From assembly GCF_018139145.2 (NCBI RefSeq), contig NC_059473.1, positions 5,138,503 to 5,202,502 of the forward strand: a stretch of DNA of 64,000 nucleotides. Direction: 5' to 3'. Below the pieces are notes generated by a model, which ran no database searches, was not told the DNA's origin, and saw only the letters and a program-made list of their open reading frames with translations. The translations under genes were made by a program, and so were the position numbers. Shown here in pieces: positions 47,581 through 60,562 of this stretch; position 1 is the stretch's first letter, and each line of letters starts with the position of its first letter. This DNA is from Gymnogyps californianus (Eukaryota > Chordata > Aves > Accipitriformes > Cathartidae).

Positions 47581-50500
47581 AATACGTTGGCATGCTGGGA
47601 ACATCATTCATTATTACGAATAAGGAGAAACCACAACTGCAAGCGCCTTGTTCAGCAATGTGAGTGTACGCAGCAACGGCGCACACCAGTTCCTTTCAGA
47701 CAGCCTAGTTCTGGTACTGGGAGCAATCTCGCCACGGAAACTTGGAGCTAATTTATTCTGCTTCTCAATTACCTCACCTAACTCAGCTATCGCTATGGGG
47801 AAGCCTGTTGAAAGGTTCTCTGACAGTGGCTTATACTGAATGCTTTAGAAGATGGCATGACCTGAGGGTGATGTGTGGTAAGGGCCAGCACCTACTCACT
47901 TATTCCTCTTATTCATTTATTATTTTAATAAATAATTAAAAATACTTGTGAAGGCAGACTAGAGATAACATATAATTAATATTAGAACACAATTCTCGGA
48001 GCTTGCCAAATATCATAGACAGGTGCTATTGCGGGGAGAGCAAGGAAGTTGAACCTGATTCCTCCACTTCCAGTGCGCTGGCTCACGGCGAGCCTGCAAA
48101 GCTGGAGCCCTGTAGTGAAGCGGGCAGGCAAGAAATCCAGATTTTATGAACCCCTAGGAACCCCGGCATGCATCCAGCCAACCGTCGGCTCCAAGCCCCT
48201 GAATTACCTCCAGGTCCCTCATCGGCCATCTGGTTCCCCAGCGATGCAGCTCCACTGCAATTCGAACCCTTCTTTAACATTTCCCAAAGAAAGGGGAGAC
48301 GAAAACAAAAGGATCATTTACTTCCTCTAATTGAGAAACAAGATAGGAAGACAGATAAGCCAAGGAAAATTGGCACAACTCCATGGACTTCAACTGATCC
48401 TAGAGAACGGGGCAATGAGCGCGGCAGCATAAAGAATACGAGCATGCTACTATTACTGCCTCGTGACAGTAATACCAGGCTGTTATCTTACACGTTTCAT
48501 CTTGGGATATAAAAACACTTTACAAGGGAGGTCAGTATCACAGAAATGAAGTCGCATCGATTTATCCAGAAGGAGCTACCCCAACACTTTTTTCCTTGTC
48601 ATTCACAATGTGATTTATTTCCTTGCTAAGACAAAAATAATATAGTGCTAGTTGTTGCCAAATATCCACTTTTGAAACTTGGGCCCAGTCATTTTTAGCT
48701 AAGCAAACTTGGCACAAAACGAGTGTTGCCTATGGACAGAGTTTATAACATGGGAAGTTTGCCAAGATCCTATTGCAGCCTACTTTGAGGTCTGGTGCTT
48801 CACCTTCTCACCCTACAACAAAGATTAAATAGTATTCTAACAAGGAAAAAAGAAAAACCACCTGATACTATTTTTCTCTTCACTCCCTAGGATTCTAGGA
48901 ATTACAGTCCACAGGAGATGAATTTCAATAATGCCATGAGCAAAAACGTGGCTTCGCCCAAAGCCAGCAGTACTTCTCCAGGCTATGATTATTTATGTGC
49001 AACACACACATGTAAACACACATGCACACACAGCCATCTTTTACAGGAGTCCGGTAGAGGAGCTCTCCTTTCACTAGTTTAAGGGCACAAAGAAAAATAT
49101 GCTGTTAAAAAAAAAGGACAAATAAATGCTGTGAAATAATCCAAAGCCACAGGGACTATTCTTTTAAAAAGATACTCACAGCAGCCCCAGGGTGAGCAGT
49201 GGCTGCTGCACAGTGACTCAAAGGAAGGACTGTAATACACAACAGAGCTCATACATCACCCGACCAGGGCAGAACGGACCCCCAAAAAACGCCCCGAGGA
49301 ACAGACCTGACAAACAATTGGTCAAAGGAGTTAGAGAGGTTGCAGCAGCTCCTCTGGGCATTACATACTCTGCTTTGGATCTCCTTGCAGATGAGGGAGA
49401 CAGAAGTGGAAGCCACAGCACTGCCTTCCCTGGTCCCTTCTTGCCTGCAGTGTCAGCTAGAGGTCTTCAACGTGTTCACTGCTTCCCTCTCTCCACAGGG
49501 GAAACTAAAAAGGACCAAAAAAAAAAAAAGCTACAACATTCCGCCAGAGAGGAGAGTTACCGCTCTGTTAGAGCCTGTGCACAGCTCCCACCTCAGCAAC
49601 CTTGGTAAAGCATTTAGCATTTTCTGGGTGTGACACGAGACACAGAAAAAGAGTGGGATGGGGATGTTCCCCTGGAGCAGTTCTCCTCCTTCGCCTCTCT
49701 GAAAGAATAGCTGAGACGAGAGGGGAGGGTGTGGGTGGGAGGGAACCATGGAAAGATTGATGTAAATTCATTTTTAAAAGCCAAACAGATGAAAATAATT
49801 TTCACAGCCCCACAGCTGTTCTATGAATTTTTTTTGGACCAAGCCTGAGCAAAACACCGTGCAGATAATAGCCCGAACTTTGGGTAGATAAGCACTGAGT
49901 AATCAAGTCAGCAGCATAGCCCCAACATCTCCCCTCCCTGGCAGCCAGTGTGCTCCATGACAGATGAGCATCCCTCCCCCCTCAGGGCCCTTTTCCTCCA
50001 TCTGACACAGGTCATCTGGGGCAAGACACCATCTTCAGCATGTTGCCATTTGCCCATCACTCTCCACTTCACACCTGAGCCCCAGGTGAGTTGGAGAGGA
50101 TGGGCAACATTGCTCCAGGCCTTCCCCAGCTCTCTGCCAGCATCTTTCAGCATGAAACACGTAGAGGATGAAAAACCAGAAGAGGGAACGGACGTAAGTC
50201 CCGAAGTCGTGCTCTCTGAGGCAACATTGCCAAGCCTCGGACCACAGAAATGACAGACGGACTTACAGTCGTGTTTATCCTTGTTTATTTTCCTATAAAC
50301 CAGCCCTGCCAACAGCCAGCCGGTGCTTTCTGCAGCTTCCACTGCACTTTGTGGAGCAAGATCTTACACTGGTTTTCAAAGGCTACAAAAATCTCTCTGT
50401 TTTGGAGCCAGACAACACATGTCCAGGAACTTACAGTCGTGCTCCATGTCCTGGTGCCTGGTAGGAGGCAGAACTGCCTTTTCTGCTGCTGGGAAAGCAG

Positions 50501-51261
50501 GAGGGCCCCAGCACTCCAGCTCCCCATGGGCACCTTCTGGACAAGGACAGGGCTCAGTACAAAATGATGGTGTCACTGCATAGGTCCTGACAGATTCTCC
50601 CCCTGAAGTCAGCCTGAGCCCACCCCTTGTCCTCACTGGGCTCTGGGACTTGCCTCAAAGAAATGATGAGGAATATAAAATGCTACAATGCTTTCAGGAG
50701 TCCAAGCTGGCACCTTCGCCTGCCTAGAGGTTCCTAAATGGCATTGAAAAGCTAGCTCTGAATGTTTTTTCTGGGACTGTTTCATTAAATGGAAGTGTTC
50801 AAAACTGCTTTTCTAAAAATTGCTCAGGCTCTGAAAGCAGTACCTTGAGCGGACACAAGTGGGGCGCATGGAAAGCAACCGCTAAAGGCAACACCAAATG
50901 GGACAGATTGTGTACGCTAAGCTTTGAAGCAGGCTTAGGGCACCTGGGCTCAGCAACTTCCATTCCTCAGTATATTTAACCCAAAAGCACACCTGAGCCC
51001 CTTGGGACAAGGAACAAAAGGCCTGGAAGGGCTCCCTCATCCTCGGGGTGCTCCCTTCGGCACAGCCCCCCTCAGCACAGGGCTATTGCATGGCACGTTG
51101 TTTATACACAATGGCACAATATAAAATCCATTTAGAAACTGGGCTCACTCGCTGCTATTAAGGAATCCATCAGTGAATTTCATTTTTTATTGGTTCAGTT
51201 ACAAAACTCACAGCAGTGTGTTGTTTGTTTTTCCAGAGCACCAATAAAAATCTTTTTGATT
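47581..51261. other. Non-coding DNA, no gene recognised
   Basis: Frames up to 144 codons (49908-50342 minus, with an opposite 101-codon frame) occur in GC-richer DNA at 49200-50650 but encode nothing recognisable. A CA-rich stretch lies at 49001-49033. No RNA gene or interspersed repeat is identified. Confidence 0.5.
49001..49033. repeat. (CA)n-rich imperfect microsatellite
   Basis: AACACACACA, TGTAAACACA and CATGCACACACA follow one another, an interrupted CA repeat. Confidence 0.8.
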
Positions 51262-51320
51262 AAAAAAAAAAAATTGAGAGAGGGAGAGAGAGAAAGAAAG
51301 AAAAAGAAAGAAATGAAAAG
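51262..51320. repeat. Poly(A) followed by a GA/GAAA purine tract
   Basis: Twelve A (51262-51273) are followed after TT by GAGAGAGGGAGAGAGAGAAA and further GAAA units to about 51320. A long all-purine strand of this type can form triplex (H-DNA) and is prone to slippage. Confidence 0.85.
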
Positions 51321-53910
51321 CTGACCTGGTATAACCCACATGAGCGCTGAACCTCAGCAGTGCTGTATAAAAAGAGCCGAGAGGCAGCAAAGCCAATTGC
51401 TGAGCAAACTCTCAACTGTGGCTATAACCAGCAACTATCAAAACCTGTTTATGACAGAATTTTTGCTTCATAAAAATAAGCACAATCAAGCCCTGCTATA
51501 TTAAACCAGGTTTTGTCACAGACCGATCACTGAAGACAAAGCACAGCAGATGTAGAGCCCCAGGAGTAAAACACAAAGCTCTTTCTCTGCCTTTCCATGG
51601 GCCCAGTCCTGCTACATGCAGACAATACAGCCGGCTCCATGTATTCATGGTGGTATGTTGCCATATTGCTCCAGAGATGTCAAGCAATCTATGTTTGGTG
51701 TTTCTTTACAGTTTTTTTTTTTCTTTTCTCATTTATTGCCACGCATACATCTCAAAATCAGCTGCCTTTGGCATGTGTGACCTGCCTATTAGGCCTTTGT
51801 CCAGTCCTGCTAGTTACGCCCACCTGCAATTGAGCTGAAGATTATATGTGAGGTGAAAATTACCATTAAATACCTTAAAGACAACGACCCCAGTTATATT
51901 AAGATCACACAGGCACCACGTCATGGTGCAATCACAGAAAGTGGTAGCCACATTGCATCAGGTGCTGTATAGAAAAATTGTGGATATGGCCTAAGTCCGG
52001 GCCACTAACTCTTGCACAGTGAAATGACAGCCTAGTTGCATTGCAGTTATGTCCTAGGTTTCCAAAATGATGCCTATGAAGAGCAAATATAATATTAAGT
52101 AATTCAGTCATAGAAGTTTTATTTCCAATTTTATGGACTGGTTGCAACTCTACGTAACTGCAAACTTATTGTAACTACGTTATTATGAATGGACCTACAA
52201 TAAGAAATAAAATTTATATCTTTAGAGCAAAAATAAACCTAAATGCATAATTCCCTAGACACATAATATGAATTCCGTATTTAATAGAGCTGGTTAATTT
52301 TTTTTTGAAAAACAGGTGAATTCTGCCCTTTTTTCTCAAAAGGGCACTTGTGTAAATGCACTTTTTAAGAACAAGCAATTAAAGAAAAGGAAACAATTTG
52401 CTTTAAAAAGACATGATTTTTCCCATCTCAGTTAAGAGAATTAATTTTGAAAATGTCAGCTAAAAATATATCTACGCAGTTATAATATTTGAGAAAAATG
52501 CAAATGGAGTAAGACAAGAATTTTGGACATTTCGGTTCCTAATTTTTTTATCAGCCTTAGAAAAGTAAGAAAATAAATTCTATTTCATTCATAAGTGTTT
52601 GTCAGATATTTTATCTATTACACCTTATGGGATGTTAATGAACTGCTCACTTTCGCTACTCGTTATTAGTTACTGATTCTTGGCAGGCCACCGTAGTACT
52701 AGGAAACAGTCTCACAATACCATGGGTGCTGGTGTGAAGGCATGGGTTTTGGTATGCATTCCACAGACATTCATAAACCAGAAACATCATCTTGGGCAAG
52801 AAATGAGGCACAAAGTGCTTGACTAGAACAGCTGTCCAGGACTGGAATGAATATTTGCCAACACTCACTTTGTCATCTTTGGCTATCTTTAGAGATGCTC
52901 TTTAGAGGACCATGAATCCTGCTGAAAATTAAACAGCTTATGTGTTGCTAAACCTCTCGGAGGCTTTCAGAAGTCTTCACTCTGGGGCCTGCCTAACTTG
53001 GAAAACAAATTAGGCCAGCTATCATGGGATAGGTACTTATCAATATCTGCATGGGTGGATGCTGATAGCGCCTTTATCACATTCAGCTTAATCCACTTGG
53101 GAAACAAGCCATTAAATAATCCACAGAAGACAGCTGAGCAGGAGCATCCACTCTGGGCAGCATTGTGCTTTACATTCACACGCCACCTCCCTCTCCCTCC
53201 ACCCAAGTGCTTGGCCTTCAGATAAGGGGGTGTCAGCTGAGTGGGAAGTTTGTCCCAGTCAAAATCTCCAAACTCTTGGGAAAAGTCATCAAATTGTGTA
53301 AGAGCAGGAACCTGTGTTTTCTTTCCTTCTTGTGGGTGGGAAAAGAACAGCCTACACAAATAACACGGTGCAGGAAACCTTTGGGGATTAAAACATGATA
53401 CGCCGTATTTCAGCAGGGATTTAGACAGGCCTCATGGAAGAAGGAATGCCTCCCTCGCGGTCTCTAAATTACCTTGGTGCTTTTCTGGCTTTCTTCTTTC
53501 ACCATGAGCTTTCATTTGGAGAAGTCATTTGCCACTGGGATGTGTGTGGAGAAAGCAGCAAAATCAAACTACTATTTTTGAAGAGGCCTTTTTCTTTCCA
53601 CGCCGTCAGCAGAACAGATCTTACATGGACACAAGAAAACTATTATGCTAAGTCTGTTCCCAGGACCAGAAAAGTCCTCTCCCGTCCTCATTAACATTGT
53701 ACAAAGTATTTCAGGCTTGCAAGTGCTATAGGGTAGGCTTGACAGACACGACTGTTGACCCGAAATATTAGCGAGGATTGGAAAACAACCGGCTGAAGCT
53801 TTCTGAACACAGCCATCAGCGTGACTGCCAAAGAAAGCATCAGCACCCATTACTTCGTGAACCAACGTGTGATTTGCAGAAACACTTACACAGCTTAAAA
53901 AGTCTAAATC
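51321..53910. other. Non-coding DNA, no gene recognised
   Basis: AT-rich between about 51840 and 52640, with only short frames. The 130-codon minus frame at 52967-53359 has no recognisable domain and overlaps open frames on the other strand. Confidence 0.5.
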
Positions 53911-54010
53911 CTACTTTCAAAGGGGCTTAGTCACCACAAAGTGATTTAGGTATCCCAGTACATTTGAGGGGCTGGCCGTTGAAAGTGCAGCTTTCAATGG
54001 AAATGAGTCG
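53911..54010. repeat. Palindromic amniote repeat with TTCAATGG hairpin
   Basis: 'CTACTTTCAAAGGGGCTTAG', 'AAAGTGATTTAGGTATCCCAGT' and CCGTTGAAAGTGCAGCTTTC-AATGG follow the order of the sauropsid repeat 'TTTTCAAAAGTGACTTAGGCAC...CCTAAGTCCCATTGAAAGTCAATGGGACTT'. The core CCGTTGAAAG (53976-53985) pairs with CTTTCAATGG (53991-54000), one mismatch, across a five-base loop. It is a decayed, non-coding element. Confidence 0.5.
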
Positions 54011-55527
54011 TCGATTATGAATTTCGAAGAGGGAAATTCCTGCTACAACAGCTATTGCTGGAGAGCAAAAGCTCCTGTGAATTACATTTCCTCCAGTATA
54101 ACCCCTACACCTCCACTCAGGCCACCCAGACAAAGTGAGCTGAAACAGCAATATCACACGTCTGATAACAACTGCTTAGGTAGGAAATGTGGAGATCCCA
54201 CACTGGCAGCAACATCAGAGACCATGCTAATGGGACATAACTATACGTTTAGGACGTAGGTAGCTTACTGCATGTGTATGAAACAACACACAAACTTCTT
54301 TGTCCATAAAGAAACCACAAAACTCATCAGCCTGAAGACTGAGCTCGCACATGAAACTCTATAAAGAAATAGGACATTCACATGATACAGGAAAATTGAT
54401 TCAATTCAGCAAACAGTCCCAGCGAGAATGAGAGGCTTCAGTCCACATTGGTTAAATAAGATTACAGTTTTCTCACGTTTTGTTCAAGCTATTCAACAGG
54501 GATGTACTGCTTTAGACCTGCCCTGTGGGAGACTATGGCTCTAACATGGAATCCACACATTGTTTTAAGGCAACTATTTTCAGAAGGGCTGTTGCCACGC
54601 TCAAAACTCCAGCTGTGTGCAAGAGACCCACTCCTGAGCCCCGACCATCTTCCAATTTCTTGCCATTATAATTCAGAGAAATTAACTGCTGAAATCCCTT
54701 GCTGTGAATGGGAAGGGCTGCTATGCCAACATGCTAGCAAAGATCAACATTGCTTACACCCTGGCAGAAATTATAATAAATCCCAATCACTGCAAAAAAT
54801 AACAGAAATGCGGGAGAAATTCACATCCTTTTCAGTAGAGGACTTAATATATTAGTCTGGAGCATGAGTAGGCAGAAAAATTGAACTGAAAAGGCAAATC
54901 CAAAGGGCTGGGATTCTGAAGTCCAAAAGCTCTGAAAGTGAAAGCAGCGAGTAAAGTCGCTAATAAGCACAAATCAAGCTGCAGGCCAAACACTTTGTCA
55001 TTTAAAAGCCTTAGATCAGTGGTTGGAGTGGCATTATTTAAATTTAATGGGCACACAGTAAAGTGCTGTTTAATTAAGCACTGAAAACTTAACATGAGCA
55101 TTTAAAATACCCTTCAATCTGCCATTTGCTTTAACATATATTGATAGATAGAGCTTGCTGGAAATGCTCCACTGGGAGAAATCTTGGAGTGACAAAAGCT
55201 CAAAAATTTTCTCCATGAAAATTTCCATTTTGTTAACTCTAAAAATCACAGAAAGCCACCTTAAGGCAAAATATTTCATTTTGAATCAGTTCAGTATTAA
55301 TGGAAAAACCCCACACAGTTCATCTATGATGACATATTGCCTGATATAAATCTGAGTTTTGATCACGAAAACCTTGGCTTGTTTTGTTGAGCTGGGCTCT
55401 TTGCTTGGACTACCTCAGGCTCCTCCTACCTCAGGCCATTTATAAGATGTCTGGAAGAATATGCTTCTTGCCTCATGGTGGCCTTTCATTATCACCCATA
55501 CCTCAACAAGGCCCTGCTGAAACAAGC

Positions 55528-55544
55528 AAAAAAAAAAAAAAAAA
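55528..55544. repeat. Poly(A) tract
   Basis: A run of 17 A after GAAACAAGC. Simple mononucleotide repeat. Confidence 0.85.
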
Positions 55545-55952
55545 GACCCTCTAAGAAAATCTTTAAACAGTAATAGAAAGATAATGTGTGACAACCAGAA
55601 TAGCTGAAGGCTTCTTTTTTTAATTTGCAATAGAAACAGTGGGTCTGAAAGTCAGCTAAGATCATACTGATGGTCTACCCAAGGACAGCTATGGCACAGT
55701 TTGAGAAACACTGCTTGTGATTTGCTCAATATGACCATCATGGCTTCCAAAACCAAGGAAAAAGTACTATTTCCAAAACGTCAAAGCATTGTCTTCATCT
55801 ATAATGCCAGCTGAGCAGGCTAGTGAACTCATTCCTGCTTACCAATAAATTTTTATTTGGTTTTCCACTGTGAGATTAGATCATGCAGGAAAAGTTCACC
55901 AAATAATACTGTAAAAAGAGATGAACTCACACAAGATTTTTGTCGGTCATTG

Positions 55953-55966
55953 AAAAAAAAAAAAAA
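55953..55966. repeat. Poly(A) tract
   Basis: A run of 14 A after GTCGGTCATTG. Simple mononucleotide repeat. Confidence 0.85.
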
Positions 55967-56079
55967 GCCCTCTGTCAGACTACTGGAAATTAATTAGCTT
56001 TGAATACTCAAATACATAAACATTTCTGCAAAAATGCTTTGGGATGAAAAAAATTATTTATTGTGCCCTCCAGGGAAAT

Positions 56080-56460
56080 GTACGTTGTCAATCCCTTGTC
56101 ACTAAATCACTTGCTAACAGTTATGGTGTGAGGTAAATTGCTGTTTAACCCTGATGAGTTTAAAGACCTTGATGCCTAATGAATTCTCCTATTCATACTG
56201 GAGGTTACATCTGCGCTCAAGCTCTCTTAACAACCTGGTGCTGAAAAGATCTGATGTAATTTTATTATTTACTAAACAGGTGTCAGTAATCGTATCCAAT
56301 GATGTCAGGCTGCTTGATGGGAACTTGCTTTAAGATGATTATCCCAGCCAGCGCTCCGTGATCATAAAAAGGCTATCCCCTAGGTAACAATAGCCTCGCA
56401 GCACATTTGTCTCAGTGATAGTGAGGGCTAGTTAATGCCGCCGTGAACAAGAGCAAGTAC
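56080..56460. promoter_or_regulatory. Candidate conserved non-coding block
   Basis: About 380 bases without simple repeats and almost without open frames. They contain GCCTAATGAATTC (about 56174-56186), GATGTAATTTTATTATTTAC (about 56252-56271), TAAGATGATTATCCC (about 56331-56345) and CCTAGGTAACAATAGC (about 56379-56394, RFX- and SOX-like). The texture is that of a conserved enhancer. This is inference only. Confidence 0.28.
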
Positions 56461-58978
56461 TGAGGATATTTCACAATCTGACAGGGTTAATTCTACAAAC
56501 CCCATTAATGCAGCTCATCTGCTGAGCTCTTGGGGCTTGCTCCATTGGAGGGTCCTTTGCTCACACAACTGAGAGCACCCCAGCGAGCGTGTAGCCCTGG
56601 GTGCTTCCCTCCCCACCGAAACACACCTGGGGCTACACCGAGGGAGACGGTGCTCAGCAGAACTGCACCATTTGAATAGAGAAAACAGGCACAACGTCTC
56701 GTTCATCCCAGTCACTGAGGGTAAGAAGCCAAAGTGATATTTGATTTTGAGAGATAATGAAAGAGCTCCCACTGCAGCAGTGCTTCACTGGAATAAACTA
56801 GCCCAAGGCTCCCTGGATAGTTTCCGAGTCACTTCTCAAGTAACCCAGAGGCTGAACGTGGCCCCGTGACCACCCCTCCCAGGCAGGCCAATGCAGAGGG
56901 CAGGGCTGGGGTGCTGCTGCTCCTCTCCTCTGAGCCCTAGGGGCTGCAACAGCCCCTCTGGGTAGCGCCTGCTGCAGTCGTATTGGATGCAGAGCTGCTC
57001 TCGCATGCCTTTTGGGACCTTGCCATCTCCAACAGCCCAAGAAATAGGTGGGCACAGCTCTGACGCTCTCTACATTACACCACTTATAGCACGTATGCAA
57101 AACCATGCTGACCCTGAGCTACTGTTGCTGGAGGGGGCACTGCGCATGTCCCAAGCAACAACCAGCTTGACAAGAAAGAAATAATGTTTTGGGGAGTCAG
57201 GATTTTACTCCAGGAATGTCTTAATTTCACTGAGAAATAGTATTTGGTGTTAACAACATGGTATTTTAATTATTTTACATTCAGTTACCCACACAGCATT
57301 GGGCTGCCAGGGGTTTGCAAAAGATTTTGGCTATACAATACTGTTCCCTTGGCAGGAGGGAAATTCGAGACAAAAAAGGCAGGAATGCCGGCTTCTGGTG
57401 AACAGTGACACTTGGCCCACATGTAACACGAGGGTCCTCAGCCCATCTAGCTTATTACCCTCCTAAACTAAATAATCCTAAGTAGGCTATTGAATATTTC
57501 TGGTTTTAGACAGAAAATGCCTGGTTTAGCTAAATGAAATATTTCACAGAAATTGTAAAAAAAAAAATTTCTACAACACAAAGAAGAGTTTGGCTGAAAA
57601 CTTTCCTGTTCAGCCCCGCGCTGAAAACATTCCAGGTTAGACTAAAAATGTTTAGTCTTTAATGACAATGTTAAATTTTCCATGGAAAAAAGAAATGTTT
57701 CCCAGATATGTTAATAAGCAACAAGCTGTATTCCTCACTGCTGGAAATGTGTTCATTTGACTATATAATTTTGGGCACTAATTTAGCGTTCGTATGCCTG
57801 GAGTTTTAACAGGAGATTGCTTGTTTTCATCAAACGAGTAAAATAGCATCAAAACTCTATATGGGTATTCATGCAGATGTAAAATCATCCCAATTTGTTC
57901 AGTTTAACTCATAAATTAAAGGCAACATGAAGTGACATTTGAATTCAAATTCAAGCAAACTTGCTATTAGTTATTAGAACTCCATGTGAACAGTCTTACT
58001 TGGCCCTCGGAAATGCTGGTAGTTTAGTTTAACACACTTTCCAAAACTCGTTCTATTAAATCACACACTTCTTCAGGTCTGAAGAAGAGCTCATAAGCCT
58101 GGAAGTTTGTGTCTACTTTTTCCAACTACATCAGTTGCATTTAATAAAACACATTACCAAAGACCACATCTTGCTGCAGAAAACGAGCACTGAATCAACA
58201 GATTTGATCGCGCTTTGTAAAACCAGGTTCCTGACAATTTTTTTGCACGCAGCAATGGATGGTAGCAGTAAATGTCAGTGCTTTTGTTCGCTTAAATAGA
58301 ACATTTTCTACTCCATAAGAACTAATTTTCCAGGTCCAAGCCTACGTGTTTTTTAGATTTTTTTCCCCTTTCAATTTTGTTACTGGGTATTTAGCTCTTC
58401 CTTCCTTAATGGGAATTTAATAAGACCCAGCTGACAAGTGCTCAGTGAAGTGACCAAGCAGCACCTGAAAGAGATGGGATGTAACATTCATATAGAATGC
58501 CTGAGTACAATCATTGTTATTAAAAGGATAACCAAATGAATTCATAATGATGGGACACTCGTTTCAAAGTGTTTCCATAGCTGTTACACATCAGGAAAAA
58601 CAGGGAAGTTACCTCATTTTCTCCAATCCTAAATAACCTTATAAACTCACCAAAGAAATTAATTAGCCAATATTTCTTGAAAATTCATAACAAAGTTTCC
58701 ATTTTTCCGTCAGATAATTCCTTAGTGCATTCTGGTTTTTAACTTCCTTCAAGTCTGGATCATTTTGATGTGTGAACAGACATTTTGTGTTTCCATGGGC
58801 TATTTCCACAGGTTCAAATATCTTATGTAATTGACATTTTCCTGCTTACAAAAGCTGTCAAACTTAAAAGTAGCAGTTGATTGATAAAACATGGGTTTTG
58901 TCTGTAACTTAACTTCATTGTTGGGGCTTATTGCTCAAGCTCTGAATAACTCCTCTTTTCAAAAGTGACTTGCGTTCA
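56461..58978. other. Non-coding DNA, no gene recognised
   Basis: A GC-richer patch at 56520-57130 contains overlapping frames on both strands (up to 102 codons, no domain) and an imperfect inverted repeat, GTGTAGCCCTGGGTG (56589-56603) against CACCTGGGGCTACAC (56624-56638). From 57200 to 58980 the sequence is AT-rich and unremarkable. Confidence 0.5.
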
Positions 58979-59014
58979 GGTTTTGGGGGGTTTTTGGTTT
59001 GGTGGGGTTTTTTT
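58979..59014. repeat. G/T-rich low-complexity tract
   Basis: GGGGGG, GG, GG and GGGG runs separated by T runs could form a two-layer G-quadruplex on the plus strand. It is one of several tracts with the same texture in the window. Confidence 0.75.
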
Positions 59015-59999
59015 AAGCATCTATGCTTTAAGCTACTTTTATAAATTAGAAAACAGCAGCAACTGCTTTTTCTTTTTCCTACAGGTAGAGCTCTTCAACA
59101 ATTTGCTTCCACTTTAGAATTACTATTCTCTAAATAAAGGAGTATAACTTGACTTTAAAGTCTTCCAAAGTCAGCTTAATAATAATTTGGCAACATTCAT
59201 CCTTTCCAATCCTGACTATAAAAAAAAAAGAAAGCACTGACATTTGCAGCATCTACAGAGGACGGCAGCTATACAGGCCATAAAGCACACGGTGCAGATG
59301 TTTTAATAGTAAAACCCCCCACAATAGTTACAAAAAGACCATTTCTTCTAGCTGAGAAATGCACAAAAGCATGATTCAGAGCCGAGTAGGGTCTTTTTGT
59401 TGGCTTTAGTGGGCTCTGGGTCTTGCTCATAATAAAGACATGAGCAAGCTGGTATCACGCTGAAATGACCAGTGCTGGCACAGACAGGAATGCCTTTGCC
59501 TCTGTGCAAATCTTCACCAATACAGCACTTCATGGTGGGCAATGATCTACATTTTCCACCTGGATGTCACTGATTTATGATGCAGACACTCAGCAGTGCC
59601 ATAACAGCACCTCACCATTATCCTCTGTGCTCAGAGAGCAAAGATGGGGTCACACCACCCTTCTGCTGCCCCCAAGTTTTTCCTGCATTTCAGCAGTGCA
59701 GCATTTCCTTCGCACGGGGCAGAACCTGAATGCAAGAGGTGAGCGACACAAGATTCGCTAAAACCACAGAGCACGACAGAGTTGCAAAGGCTGTGCTCTG
59801 CCCACGCATGGCTCTCCCATGGAGATCACCTCCAACAGCCTTTTCTCCTCCCTTGCATAAGCCCCTTCTGCTCAGAGATGGCTCAAAGCCCCTCTGTCAT
59901 AGCTGGTCTGTGCTTTAATTTTGCCCCACTGTAACCAGCACAGTCTCAGAATTAAGTTCAATTGTCCTGAATAGGGATGGATTAAAGCAAGTGCCAGGT

Positions 60000-60045
60000 T
60001 TTGTTTTGGTTGGGTTTTTTTGGTTTGGTTTTTTTTTTTTTTTTT
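60000..60045. repeat. G/T-rich tract ending in poly(T)
   Basis: TTTTGG, TTGGG, TTTTTTTGG and TTTGG units lead into 17 T at 60029-60045. Its TTTGG units recall the tract at 58979. Confidence 0.8.
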
Positions 60046-60543
60046 GAGTCACAGCCCAGATACAGTAGTTTCACATGCCTTTGGCAGAAAAATGTTATTG
60101 CTTTCTGCAGCAGTTGTTTTTTCAGTGACATGACTTCCTGCAGGGGCGTTTTAATTATTGTTGGTGTATCACCTAACTTAGTTATGTGTTGCTTTGAAGT
60201 TGTTCTTTGTATCTGACAGTAAGAGGATGGAAACAAACATGACTGTGTTTATTCTCTTCCCCTTGCCCTGCATGGGCTTGGTGCAGCCTTTGCTTTGGAT
60301 TACACAAACATGGGGCGGATGGAAAAGGAGGTCTAAAAGAAGAGGCCAGACAAAGCGCATGTACCTGACACCTTTATGCTGGCAGGTGTTTTCTCTTAAG
60401 CTGCCCTTATTAACAGTCAAGCAGAGATCACATGCATAAACCCCCAAATGGCAGGTCAGGCCCCAAAGACAGAAAATTGCTGAAAACTAAGGGGTTCACC
60501 CATGTGTTAAGTGACTATTCCCAGCTGAAAAAAAATAAAATTT

Positions 60544-60562
60544 AAAAAAAAAAAAAAAAAAA
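60544..60562. repeat. Poly(A) tract
   Basis: A run of 19 A, preceded by AAAAAAATAAAATTT. Simple A-rich DNA. Confidence 0.85.

Larger units (their letters stand above)
54011..56079. other. Non-coding DNA with A tracts
   Basis: No gene is recognised. A tracts at 55528-55544 and 55953-55966 and a homeodomain-motif-rich stretch at 55000-55140 (TTAATTAA at 55070-55077) are the only notable features. The 117-codon frame at 54502-54855 shows no domain. Confidence 0.5.

Noticed and set aside
49908..50342. 144-codon minus-strand frame as a possible gene
   Set aside because: Opposite-strand frames are also open across the same interval, composition is GC-richer, and no domain or splice structure is visible.
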